Assembly (NCBI GenBank): GCA_023678885.1
Contig: CM042965.1
Coordinates: forward strand, 28,811,777-28,875,776
DNA length: 64,000 nucleotides
From: Pogostemon cablin
Taxonomy: Eukaryota; Streptophyta; Magnoliopsida; Lamiales; Lamiaceae
Direction: 5' to 3'
The translations under genes were made by a program, and so were the position numbers. Below the pieces are notes generated by a model. The model searched no databases. It saw only the letters and a list, made by a program, of their open reading frames with translations, and had not been told where the DNA came from. How positions within the stretch are numbered: the stretch's first letter is position 1; every line of letters begins with the position of its first letter. Of the stretch, positions 45,447 to 56,396 are shown piece by piece.

Positions 45447-45917
45447 GTTAGAGTACTAAGTGCACGGGAAATAATTGATTATGATAGTACCTAGAAAGGG
45501 AGGTAAAGTATACGTCTTGCTCTGAGGATATTTACACGTGTCAAAAGCTTATCTATTTGTGTCTATAGAATAGATTTGTATGGTCTAGCGATGCGTCCAT
45601 AAATCACAAGGCAGAGTCGGACATCGACACACGAAAGTACGAATTAACGAAGGAAACTGGATGGCCTGACGAACTACCTATTATCTTATTTGATCACAAC
45701 TACTATTTTCTTGTTCTTGTTATTTAATTGCTATTTCAATTATTACTTAATTTACAAACCAAAATTACAATTCTCAACATAGTCGTAATTGCTAGAAAAT
45801 AACTAAAGTGATATTTATCCGTCCTGTGAATTTGATGTTTAACTTGGTCACCTTCGAAACTACAATTGATATCCTTCATACTTGGGGATTAATTGTGTGT
45901 TGAGAAAACGCTCATCA

Positions 45918-46001
<84 letters not shown>
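45918..46001. repeat. TA microsatellite (right side of the Athila insertion)
   Basis: Almost pure TA; the continuation of the run that ends at 29714. Confidence 0.92.
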
Positions 46002-46004
<3 letters not shown>

Positions 46005-46433
46005 AAGTATACGGAATATTGTAAATAATATTTAAATTGAGTACTACTTTTTACTCATGATTATGGTTTAGTATTTCTTAATTAACTATATAATAATAAT
46101 TCTATTTCTATTAATTGTTATTTTTAAGAAACTAATGTAATATATATATATATATAATATAATATAAATAAAATTATATATAACATTCTTTTAAATATTC
46201 ATATATTTGTAAAATTTAATAATTTTATTTTTTTTAATTTTATTAGTTTCAAATTATATTATATAAACAACTAAAGAAAATAAATTTTATAATTCATATG
46301 TAATAATTGAATAATTAAGATATATGAAAATAAATAAATATTAATATACTAAATTAAAAAAATTAACATAACTCAATTTTAATATTATTTGATATGAAAT
46401 AATGATTTAACTTAAAGAACTTGAGCATTCGAT
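46002..46433. other. AT-rich DNA
   Basis: No gene or clear repeat beyond a second short TA run near 46140. Confidence 0.5.
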
Positions 46434-46840
46434 TCTATACATGAATTAGTTTTTCAACCTCTACTCTTTAGAGGTAAATCGATTCAAGAGTACATGAATC
46501 GTCAATCCTCTTTCACTTGAAGAATACTTGAATTAATAGTGCTCCTCTTTCACTTGAAGAATACTTGAATCAATACATTAGAGATAGATCTTAAAGAATA
46601 CTTGAATCGGTTTTTTTCTCTTGAAAAATCGATTCTTAAGATGTAAATCTATTTAAGAATACTTGAATCAAACCTCTTACTCTTGAAAAATTGATTTTAA
46701 GATGTAAATCTATTCAGGAATACTTAAATTCATTCTCTTCCTCTTGAAGAATCGATTCTTAAGAGGTAAATTAATTCAAGAATAATTGAATCAATTATCT
46801 TCCTCTTGAAGAATACTTGAATCGTTGAATTGATTTTTTA
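46434..46840. repeat. Minisatellite with TTGAAGAATACTTGAATC words
   Basis: About six degenerate units of 60-70 bases containing CTCTTGAAGAAT, AATCGATTCTTAAGA and AAGAATACTTGAATC in varying order. Confidence 0.75.
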
Positions 46841-47430
46841 GAGATAGATCGAATCTCTACTTGATTCTTTGCTCTATCAAAACAATTTTTATACTCAATA
46901 AATCAATTCCTAGAGGAACTTGAAGAAAGCTCCTATTCCTCTTGGAGAATGAAATGTGTGTATTTAGAATGAATAACTAAAAAGTCTTATTTATAGGTGG
47001 GGCGAGAGAAAATATTTTATGGAATATTCTTTTTCCTTTTATTTATATGATTTAAATTGATATTAATTAATTTATTGCATTAAAAGATTTAGTAATTAAT
47101 TAATGATACCCAAATAAATAAATAAAATATTGAAATTTAATCATTATTAAAAATAAGAAACTCATTATTTAAAAAATAAAATATTAAATAAGGAAGTTAA
47201 TTAAAAGTAAATAAGGAAAATATTAAAAAATTCAAAAAATTGAGAAAATTACACGTCACATTAGAGCGCTCTGGAGACGACACGTCAGCAAGAAAAGTTT
47301 CTGCAATAATATATTTAGGATATATATATATATATATATTATATCATAATATTATATTTTTATAAAATAATTTTAAAATAAAAACATTAGACATAGTACA
47401 ACCCGTGTAGTACACGGACACAAAACTAGT
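46838..47430 (+). mobile_element. Helitron-like piece, hairpin end at right
   Basis: 46838-47293 is homologous to 28853-29300. It is followed by a hairpin CCGTGTA/TACACGG (47403-47409, 47411-47417) and CTAG at 47426-47429, like a Helitron 3' end on the plus strand. No coding region. Confidence 0.5.
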
Positions 47431-47657
47431 AATAATTTAATTTATTAAGACAAATAAGATTGCAATTAATGCGTGTGAGAATATTAAAGTTGGTAGATAT
47501 GTGCGTGAATATGGATTACATTTAAGATTGCCAAACAGTGCAATTAACATATTTAAGATTGTCAAACATGGACCATTATTTTTACGTAATTATTTTTTTT
47601 AACTAAATTATAATATGCTTAATTGATAATGAATAATCTGTTTCACAAAAGAGGATC
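47431..47657. other. AT-rich spacer
   Basis: Nothing recognised. Confidence 0.5.
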
Positions 47658-47665
47658 CTTGTGAC

Positions 47666-47902
47666 CAGTGGCGGACGTATTAGGTGGGTAGGGGGGGCAC
47701 TGGGCCCCCCTGAACTTCTAAAAATTACTAGTATAGATATAGAAATTTTTTTGAAATACCTTTGTGTCCAAGTGGTAAAGTGAGGATGTTTTAGTTTTAA
47801 AGGTCCCGTGTTCGATTCATGCAGCACTGTTATTTTTTTCCCTTCTTCTATTGTATGAGAAAAGTTGGGCCCCCCTCGACGAAAATCCTGCGTCCGCCAC
47901 TG
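47666..47902. mobile_element. hAT-type MITE with tRNA-like core
   Basis: 237 bp with inverted ends CAGTGGCGGACG / CGTCCGCCACTG and a perfect 8-bp target duplication CTTGTGAC (47658-47665 and 47903-47910), which is diagnostic of hAT. The interior has a tRNA-like segment: an A-box-like TGTCCAAGTGG near 47765 and a B-box GTTCGATTC near 47810. Confidence 0.9.
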
Positions 47903-47910
47903 CTTGTGAC

Positions 47911-48360
47911 AATCTCACCTAAGACCTACGTAATTTTAAAAGTATAAAATAATTTCACGTGAGATAATCTTATGCAAGACTTACTCGATAATTAAAGGAT
48001 CATGATGTATAAATAAGAATTATATATGGTCATAAGTAAAATGGTTATATATCAACTCGAAGTACCATACCGAAATACTAAATAATCATATATTTTGATT
48101 TTGAAATTTTGAATAATTTTACTGCTGAAAATTTCTTCACAGTATCAACCTCACTTATAATCGGTATACCTAATATTTTGATAAAATCGATATTTTTCAG
48201 CCTCTAAGTCCAGTATATCAAAATTTATGTTATTTCAAATTTGGAACCAAGTTTGTAGTCAAGTCGCATGAAGCCGTCAGATTTTTTCAGGATAACTTGA
48301 TAACTAATACCAAGCAAATACAAGAACATGTATTTGCATATTTGAAATACTTGAGCCCTT
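47911..48360. other. Intergenic DNA, no supported gene
   Basis: Nothing recognised; it ends at the target CCCTT of the next LTR. Confidence 0.5.
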
Positions 48361-48912
48361 TGATGAGAGTGAGAATAAGCGTGTTTTAGTATCCAATTTA
48401 ACACCTTTTTTACAGGAATTGTTGTTATATATTAGCACAAGTGTTTTATATTCAACATATGTGAGAAAAGAGTGCATTTGAGGTGTTTTATTATATTTTA
48501 GGTGGAAAAAGGATCAAAAGTGCAAAGTTGGAGAAAAGGTGCAACTTGTGCAAGAATGTTGAATAACGCATGTACAACTTGTGTAATTTTTCTATATTTT
48601 TATAGAACTCAAAACGAAAAGTGTGATACATGGTTGGAAAGCCACAGAAGAGAGGATCGGTTTGGCGTAAGAAACACCTCAATCAGAGTCTGAACGAAAA
48701 AGTTATGATCAAAATGGTGACATCGCGCAAGCTGTTTCTACTCAGCATGACTGTTCCACATTGCATGACTTGTTACAGATTCAAATGTTAGAGTTTTTGT
48801 AATTTATTATATGGATAGGAAACCAATGAAGAGAGGATCGCGTGAGTACAAGAATCACTCAAATCGGAGTTTGGATGTGGAAGTTATACGCGAAACAGTG
48901 AGACTGCGTAAG

Positions 48913-48957
48913 ATGGTTCGACCTTCATGGATGGTTGAACCATGAAGGTCGAACCAT
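48913..48957. promoter_or_regulatory. Perfect 18-bp hairpin upstream of TATA
   Basis: ATGGTTCGACCTTCATGG (48913-48930), a 9-base loop, then its exact complement (48940-48957). GGTCGAACC occurs twice more by 49003. The 9-mer is the one used by the element at 29715-45917. Confidence 0.92.
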
Positions 48958-49129
48958 GTGCATGTATTTTCAAATACAATGAAGGTCGAACCATGGTCGA
49001 ACCAAATGCCTGAGACGGTGTTAAATCCATGCGGGACAGCTTCAGATCCGTATTTTATACCCCCAGTGCATGTATTTTCGTGTTTTCCAAGAAAAAGCTC
49101 ATCCAAGGTCCATAAGGAGAGCTTACAAG

Positions 49130-49137
49130 TATAAAAG
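49130..49137 (+). promoter_or_regulatory. TATA box of the solo LTR
   Basis: TATAAAAG in the context 'ttacaagtataa', shared with 30361-30373. Confidence 0.7.
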
Positions 49138-50254
49138 GGAATATAGATCACACCAAGACAACGCAACACAATCATCCTACACCCTACAAGGGGGGACCAT
49201 CCCCCAACCATCAGCCATATCCTTTCCTCCATTCATCCATCACTTTGAAGATTCATATGTGGAATCAAGAGGAGAACCAAGAGGAGGATTCAAGACAGAG
49301 AAGGACGCGATGACTCCCGCATCTAGGGTTTTATTCGTTTTCTAATTTATCTTATATTTTCCAGACATATGGGTAAGATCTCTTCAACCCCAATGATTGT
49401 TCTTCTCAACATCATGGGCTAGAACCGTTTTGGAAGATATAGGGTTTTGAAGGTTTTATGAATTAATTAAACTCTCTTGTGTGTCCTCCGTACAACACTA
49501 CTTGTGGATGGATTTTATATATGATTGTGCTTTCTTAATCCATATTCATGGTTGTTTTATGCATCTTCAATTGGTATATAGAGTCTGAATATATATTTTA
49601 GTTGTAGATTGAATGCGTTCACCGCTGAACATGATTCCATATTATGATTCGAAGTTAAGGGACTCCGAATCTTCATTAGAACTATGATATATGAATATTT
49701 ATTAATTGAATTGAATTCGGATTAGTAAGTATGATAAAGAGGGCAATTTTATAGTACCTATAAAGGGAGATCATATCGGGTTAGATTCCAGACATGGGAA
49801 ATAATTGATACTGATAGTACCTAGAAAGGGGGGTGGAATTATGTCTCTTGCTCCGAGGTTATTCACACATGTTACACGCATATTTACTTGTGTCTATAGA
49901 GTAGATTTGCATGGTTTAGTAATGCGTCCATAGTCCACAAGGCAGAGTCGGCCTGCACTTTAGAGGGAAGTTAAGTAGTAAAACTGGATTACCCTAGAGC
50001 TACCTATTCTCTTACTTGATCCACTTTTGTATTCTTCCAGTGATATTTTATTCTATTTATTATTTAATAATTTTGTTTAGTAGTTAATAATTCTATCTCT
50101 CAACTTAATTGCCTTCGTCATAATTAATTTAGTTAATAATTAAATTGATAATACGCCGTCATTTGGGTTCGATATTTAACTTGGTCGCTTGCTTAAGCTG
50201 TAAATATCCTTCATACTTGAAGATTAATTTTGCGTGTAAAGAAAATGCGCATCA

Positions 50255-50846
50255 CCCTTTCATAAGAGTAGAAGACTCCATAACATATGTTCAGGAAGTG
50301 ATGCAAAGTAACAACTCTATTCGTCCGTCGCTATAGCAGTAAACTGAGAAGCGGCAAACACCCATATTCCGTAAATAACAATCCATCTCGACTACTAATT
50401 ACCAAAAGCTTCGTCCTTCTCATCAGTAGTGCCTCAACTTTAACATCCAAAATTTTCACACTCGGCCAGAACTTATAATAAAGTTAACTTGTATCAAGTT
50501 CACAATTAATAGCAACATCAAGTACAACCACCATTACCGCATCTCCGTAAGTAGAATTGCTAGTTCTGCAGGAGAAATAGACGTACATACTAATATAAGT
50601 TATATGAAATTAACTAGGGCCATCCAATTGGTTGCCATTCTTATGAAAGATATATTATTTGTTTCTAAAAGTGCAGAAAAAAAAAGTTAATTTTAAACAT
50701 GTTCTTATTAAATGTGTCTGCTCGCATTCAGATCTTTCTAAATAGATAGATCTATGCTAAATCACATTAATTTAATCAGATAGATGCAAAGACAATATAC
50801 AAAGCAAATATTTTGAGTAACGCTACCTTGATCCATCAAACGATTA
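50255..50846. other. 3' flank of the P-loop pseudogene
   Basis: No ORF supported. It lies downstream of the last exon on the minus strand and may include old 3' UTR. Confidence 0.4.
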
Positions 50847-51492
50847 TCATTTTTTTATGTGATCTCCAACACCTTGATCAACACTGCTAGTGGAAACAGA
50901 TGATGTGCCCTGCTCAGTGCACTGGTAACAAAACAAAAGCATTCAAAATAACAAATCACTAAGCCAACAAGCCAAACTTCTTGATGTTTGTACATCTCAC
51001 AACGACAGGTAAAATAAAACACAATCTTTCATCACCCCTACTTCCCAACTTCTACCTAGTGGTGAGTATAGTCAACAAAGTATCCGGCATCATAAACATA
51101 TAATGGGGTCTTTCACCTATTCATGCTCTTTGCAGTAGTCTCAGCTTCGATCTTTACAAAGGAACAACATTATACAATAGATTTAATATGGGCTCTTAAA
51201 ATATTATTAAAAAGCAAAGGTACTCTTAACATTACTTCTGCTCTAAAGTTGTCGATAGACTTATAAATTTATTGTTTCTATTTTACACCTATCGTGTTAG
51301 ATAAACTATACATAGCCTGATGAATCATAATTCAATGCATTTTCATTCAAGAGTAGTTGTACCACAACATATAGAAGATGAAGTATTGATAATCACCTTT
51401 TTAATCTCTTTAATAATTGAAAGTTTGAAGAACAGACTAGGAATTAAAATCAAAGTTCTCAAATTTGTCCAAAGCTTACAAAAAAAATGGTA

Positions 51493-51753
51493 CTCCCTCC
51501 ATCGCAAAAAAGCTTTTACATTTTTCATTTTCGTTCGTCTAAAAAAATTTTTACATTTTTAAAGAGGTAAGAAAGTCAAAACAACAAACCTTCCCCTTAC
51601 ATTTTATTTACAAAAGTATCACCCCTAGCTAACACATCAAACATACTTTATCATTTATTTATTATCAAAAATACCAAAATACCCCTAAAAGTAGCATCTT
51701 TCTTAATCTACATGCAAAAAGAAATGTAAATGCTTGTTTTAGGATGGAAGGAG
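51493..51753. mobile_element. Stowaway-type MITE in an intron
   Basis: Ends CTCCCTCCATC... and ...GATGGAAGGAG. A TA flanks the left side; the right TA has decayed. Interior AT-rich. Confidence 0.75.
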
Positions 51754-51881
51754 TTGTTTGCCTTATTAACAGATTTGAAATTGATGAATTTGAAATCCAC
51801 CCAAAGTAGTATGAATTTCAGAGCCACCCAAATCTTCCAAAAATGATGAAAATAAAAGGGATGGTGCATAGAAAATAAATA

Positions 51882-52094
51882 CTCCCTCCGTCCCGCCCAA
51901 ATAGTACCATTTTACTATATTGGGCGTCCCGTCCAAACTACATAATTTTCCTCTTTTAGTTAAAAGGGCCCACCAATGGCCCACCACTACCCATCACATC
52001 TCTCTAATACACCTACCCACTTTATATAAAATAATAATACTCATTAATCTACGTGCAAAAAGTAAATGGTGATGTTTGCCCGGGACGGAGGGAG
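51882..52094. mobile_element. Stowaway MITE in the same intron
   Basis: Ends CTCCCTCCGTCCCG and CGGGACGGAGGGAG with TA on both sides (51880-51881, 52095-52096). 213 bp, no ORF. Confidence 0.92.
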
Positions 52095-52411
52095 TATGCA
52101 TCAATAGATAGGTAATTAAGGTTTCAAAATCATGCTCAAATACTTGGATCAAAGCATAACAAAAAAAATTACATGAATGTAGAGTGAAACCTGATCTGGA
52201 AATGCAGCCAAGTGAGAATTTCATAAGCATAGAAATATCACTCACCTGGAGAAGATAGCTATGCAGCCAATCCAATGTTTGAGGGAAATCTGTAGCTGAG
52301 ATGTTGACAACCGTATAACCCTGCTCAGTCATGAGAATATGCATGAGTATCAGAAATACTTTATGATGCAATTATCACATATAATCAAGTGTCAACCATA
52401 GGTGATAGAGG

Positions 52412-54090
52412 CGGGACGCACGCCCGAGGCACAAGCCTCTTGTATGTACTGCCATAATATGATTCTACAATATATATACATAAGTAAATCTACTTACAAC
52501 ATAACCTAACTACATAAAGGTATAATCACAAAACATCATATAATGTTACATAATAACTCAAAAATAACATGATAACACACAGAACGTCCATACATAATTA
52601 ACTTCAAAGTTAAAATCTTCAATACAAATAAATTGTACGTCATTAAACAATATTAAAGTTGAAGAAAGTTATTCAAATGATTAGCTACTAGCAAACTAAT
52701 CAATTATCATCCTCATTCTCCTCTTATATTTTATTTGAGTAAATTACCAATACCCCCTTGAGATTTGTCAAAAAACCCCATGGTTTAAAAAACTACCATT
52801 TAGCCCATTGACTCGTGTTTGATTTGAACATTGATAAAATACACCTTTTTTTAAAATAAAGAAAGATGAAAATGACATCAATACCCATATAATTTAACAT
52901 TATATTTTTAAATTTTAATATTTCATTATTTATTTAATTTTTTTAATTTCAATACCCAGAGGGATTAGAGGGATTTATTTATTTAACATGTAAAATATGT
53001 AAAAAAAAAAGCCAAAGACTTGTGTGAGATCAGAAAGTGATAACTTTTATGAAGGAAAGTGATAATAAATTAATAAAAAGTGATAATGGTTTTTCGTGAA
53101 CAATATATATTATAAATAAAAAGTGATAACATTTTATAGCGAAAGTGATAACGATTAATAGCGAAAGTGACAACTATTTTAAAAAGAAAAAATGGTCTCA
53201 CGTGAGAGGGTCTTACATAAGACTTACCCAAAAAAAATCACTCTAATCCCAGTTTTTCACATTTAAAAAAAGTAGAAAATAATAAAATAGTGAAATTTAA
53301 AAATAAAATGTTATGTACATGGGTATTGATGTCATTTACATCCATCTTTATTTTAGAAAAAGGGTAAATTTGTCAATGTTTAAATCAAAACTAAGTCAAA
53401 AGGGGTCATTTGTAGTTTTTCAAACTATTGGATTTATTTGGTAATTTGAACAAACCTCGAGGGGGTTATTGGTAATTTCCCCATTTTAATTATGAAAAAT
53501 TGTTAGAGAAAAGGGATAGAAAACGTAAGCTTGAGCACAAAATTCTATAAGAATTCCATGGGGAAAACACTTGGCCCAAATCCCAAATTCGATATCCAGA
53601 TGTCGTTTCAACCAAGAAATAAGAACTATAAATACTAAATTAAACCTAAGCCCATTAAAGCAAAGTCCAACAACCCGTATCTAATCTTATCTAATCTAAT
53701 GTAGTCTAATTTAATCTTAAAAATTAAAAGAAACTAATTTAATCTAATGTAGTCTATTTAATATTAAAAATTAAAAGAAACTAATTGAAGTAATACAATA
53801 TGCAAATCTGGAACTACTTCTTCCCATTATCTCGCCCTTTATAAACATCCATATCAAAAAACCCTTTTCTAATTCATAGTAGATACATAAATAAAAGTCA
53901 ATTCCCTCTATAGAAGAGGCAAGAATTGTTGTTTACTAATTGAAAGTGCGTAATAACTTTAAGAAAATAATATTAAAAGAGGTATAATTGGGGAACGCAT
54001 GCGTGGAGCCTCTTAAGGTGAAAAAAGGTGCATGGAGGCACAAGGGCCGGAGCCTTTGCGCCTTAGGCACACGGCGCACCTCTAATAACT
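52412..54090. mobile_element. Inverted-repeat element with nested MITEs in an intron
   Basis: The left end (AGAGGCGGGACGCACGCCC...) and the right end, reversed (AGAGGTGCGCCGTGTGCC...), are similar and GC-rich in an AT-rich region. Inside, 52745-53480 is a second inverted-repeat element (AAATTACCAATA...CCCCCT at both ends). That in turn contains a 'tgtgagac' MITE at about 53012-53225. Exact borders and target duplications are not resolved. Confidence 0.5.
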
Positions 54091-54861
54091 ATGCTGTCAA
54101 TAGTAGCTCATTAAAGAAATTAGAATGGAAGAAATTTTTGTCCATAATACTAAGACTAGCCAGATAGAATAGGTAAAGTTTGCATCGAAATCATTTCTAT
54201 ACTTCACAAAAAATAATGGGTCATTTAACCTAAATGCACAATATAATAAAACCAACTTGAATTCTCATTTTAATAATTTCTTTCTTTGTATGAGAAATGG
54301 CCATGACAATATATCTTTCCTCTTAATCAACACAAGATGCCTTCATCAATGCTCAGATAACCAAATTAGGGCATGCACCCCATGGCATGCTACTTAGAAT
54401 TTAATTTTAACACCTCAGGCAGTAGCAATGATATCAAATGGTCATACCTGCGACTTAAATGAACAGAGATAGTCTTGAATTATTTTCAAGTTGCCATTTA
54501 ACTTATTCTTGTCCTGGAAAAAAGTAGACACAACATGTTAAAATTTTATTTGAGAAAAAGCCATAAGAGTAAGAACGTTACCTAAAGGAGTCTTATAATG
54601 CATATACATCACAAAAATCTGTTTAAAGAAGAGACCACAAGAAATCTAAATGAATCTAATAATTACGATATACATCACAAAATCATGCATTCAACACAAC
54701 ATATTAGTGCTATCACAAGCTAATACTAAAAAGAAAGATAAAAATGCTACACTGTAGCTCAAATAGTCATGTGCAACTAAATGATGCAGGTTGTGTAAAT
54801 ATTTTCTAGACCTGCTTATCAACCCATCAGATATAAGCATGAGATGTTCTGTAACGCTTTG

Positions 54862-55020
54862 GTGTGACATCTCCTATGGCATATTCTTATTGAATGACAC
54901 GCGGGGTGGAGAAATCCAATCCCTTGCCCCTAGGGTTTACTGGTTGACTTAGGGTATAGTTTTCCTCCTTTCTCCTACGTGTCACTCATCCAACGGAATG
55001 TTATAGGAGATGTCACACCA
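54862..55020. mobile_element. Short MITE in an intron
   Basis: Perfect inverted ends CTTTGGTGTGACATCTCCTA and its complement, about 160 bp. Superfamily not assigned. Confidence 0.8.
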
Positions 55021-56396
55021 AAGTGGCACAGAAGATATAGACCCTCAGATATAACCCTTGGATAGAGAAAATCTGAAAACAATAATTGCATGATATAGTT
55101 TTTTGTTTTTTTATTGACAGTCCATAACAGTGACCAAAGATTAGAATGCATGAGAGGTTTTTTTTTCAGTACACAATATGATAGAGGTAGAATCTAATTT
55201 CTACAGATAAGAGAATTCTAATTTCTACAGATATTTTAAGTAAAAACAAAGCAGAAAATTATTTGTAAGCAAACTGAAGACTTTCTTCCTGAAGAAATGT
55301 TCATGGCCTGTATTAGTTTAGTATAACCTGTATTGGCTATTTTCCGGTGCTACAAGTAGATAACCACTCTTCTAGTAAAGCCTGTAAGAAATTTTTAAAA
55401 AAAATATTATGCTGGTCAAACTCTCACAAAGAATAAATGGCGTCAACAAAATAACAGAGTTTCCAAAAAAAAGTTCCATCAAGATAACTAATATGGTTTA
55501 AAAACATCGAATGATGATTTACTAATCGTTCAAACAAATCTCCCACAAGGCACCAGATAGGATGTCTTATTTGATGAAATAGAAATGTTATAACAAATTA
55601 TTTATATTTATTCCATATTTACCCTTCATTAATAAGTTTTTCTTCTGTTAGTTAAATATTTTATTACATTATTCTCGTATTATTACATTTTAACAGGTAC
55701 CAAAATAGTTTCCACATTTTTATAACTTTGCTGCATGATATTTTTTGGAATCTTGAGATCACAATAAAAAAAGATAGCTTTGCAGGTAAATAGCAGCTAG
55801 CCTTGAATCAGGGTTATATGGATAACCATCAATAGCAAAGCAACATTTGACATACCTGATCAAATTTAACCATTTTTAGGATTATGGGAATAATAATGGG
55901 TTCTGTACCAAACTTTTCTTTCTTTACAGCAGGTATCTGAATAACATCAGCATTTTTCACTGTTTCACCTGCGAGTATAGTTTGAAGTTTGGATACAGAA
56001 TAAAGTGATAGCCAATACAAAAACAATAAAAACAAAAAGGACTAAAGAGAGATAATTGTTTAAAAGAGAGCACAAGAGATGGTTCAATCAGAAACTTGAA
56101 AGGGGAGAAAAAAGTAAGGTAGTTTTCACCTTTACAGTCATGCGAGCAACTACCTATATCCACACTTTTTAAAGCACCTGTAACCACATCCGCAACAGAT
56201 ATTGTTTACTCAGACCTAGCGACATGATTGCCGGAATTGCCATCCTGTTGATCAGCACATGGAAACATAGAATGAGTATCAGCTGAGCTTTCATTTTTAC
56301 TTTTTCCAAAGGACTTCTCGTCATCTTTTGCTGAGACGGTGGCTGACTATTTTTTCTCATCATCCATCAAGTATATACTAGGATCCAAGTGTATGT

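Larger units (their letters stand above)
29715..45917 (+). mobile_element. Athila-type LTR retrotransposon with env-like ORF and hairpin arrays
   Basis: LTRs at 29715-31404 and 42241-45917 (the latter enlarged by a nested LTR) begin TGATGAG and end CTCATCA. The flanking target duplication is ATATA in a TA microsatellite (29710-29714 and 45918-45922). The primer-binding site matches tRNA-Asp (31411-31428) and the polypurine tract is at 42231-42240. The order is gag, protease, RT, RNase H, integrase, non-coding region, spliced env-like ORF, 3' non-coding. Every coding part has stops or frameshifts, so it is no longer autonomous. Arrays of the 9-mer GGTTCGACC and its complement occur in both LTRs, inside gag-PR and before the env-like ORF. 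Confidence 0.93.
42241..45917 (+). repeat. 3' LTR of the Athila element, split by a nested LTR
   Basis: 42241-43469 and 45447-45917 together match the 5' LTR. The array at 42458-42817 has one 20-base motif more than the 5' LTR (near 42692-42712). The TATA box is at 42913-42918. Confidence 0.92.
48361..50254 (+). mobile_element. Athila-type solo LTR
   Basis: 1894 bp from TGATGAG to GCGCATCA with a perfect 5-bp target duplication CCCTT (48356-48360 and 50255-50259). There is no internal domain, so it was left by LTR-LTR recombination. Modules in order: two copies of the 'ccacagaagagaggatcg...aagttatgatcaaaa' block (48640-48730, 48820-48895), a hairpin (48913-48957), two more inverted motifs (to 49003), a TATA box at 49130-49137, then a long R-U5 like 1-1013. 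Confidence 0.92.
50847..56396 (-). pseudogene. P-loop NTPase (2-phosphoglycerate-kinase-like), C-terminal exons
   Basis: Six minus-strand exons with consensus splice sites in matching phases: 56396-56130 (HLDPSIYLMDDE...), 55968-55856 (TEPIIIPIILKMVKFDQ), 55381-55328 (ALLEEWLST...), 54513-54448 (DKNKLNGNLKIIQDYLCSF), 52320-52246 (FPQTLDWLHSYLLQ) and 50921-50847 (CTEQGTSSVSTSS..., ending TGA). From memory this is the C-terminal part of the same plant P-loop protein whose N-terminal exons lie at 22109-23213. Two in-frame stops occur in the first exon and one in the third, although all splice sites survive. No upstream exons, and so no P-loop, are visible above 56396. The introns hold Stowaway MITEs and larger inverted-repeat elements. 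It is a recently broken or partial copy, unlikely to be functional. Confidence 0.75.
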
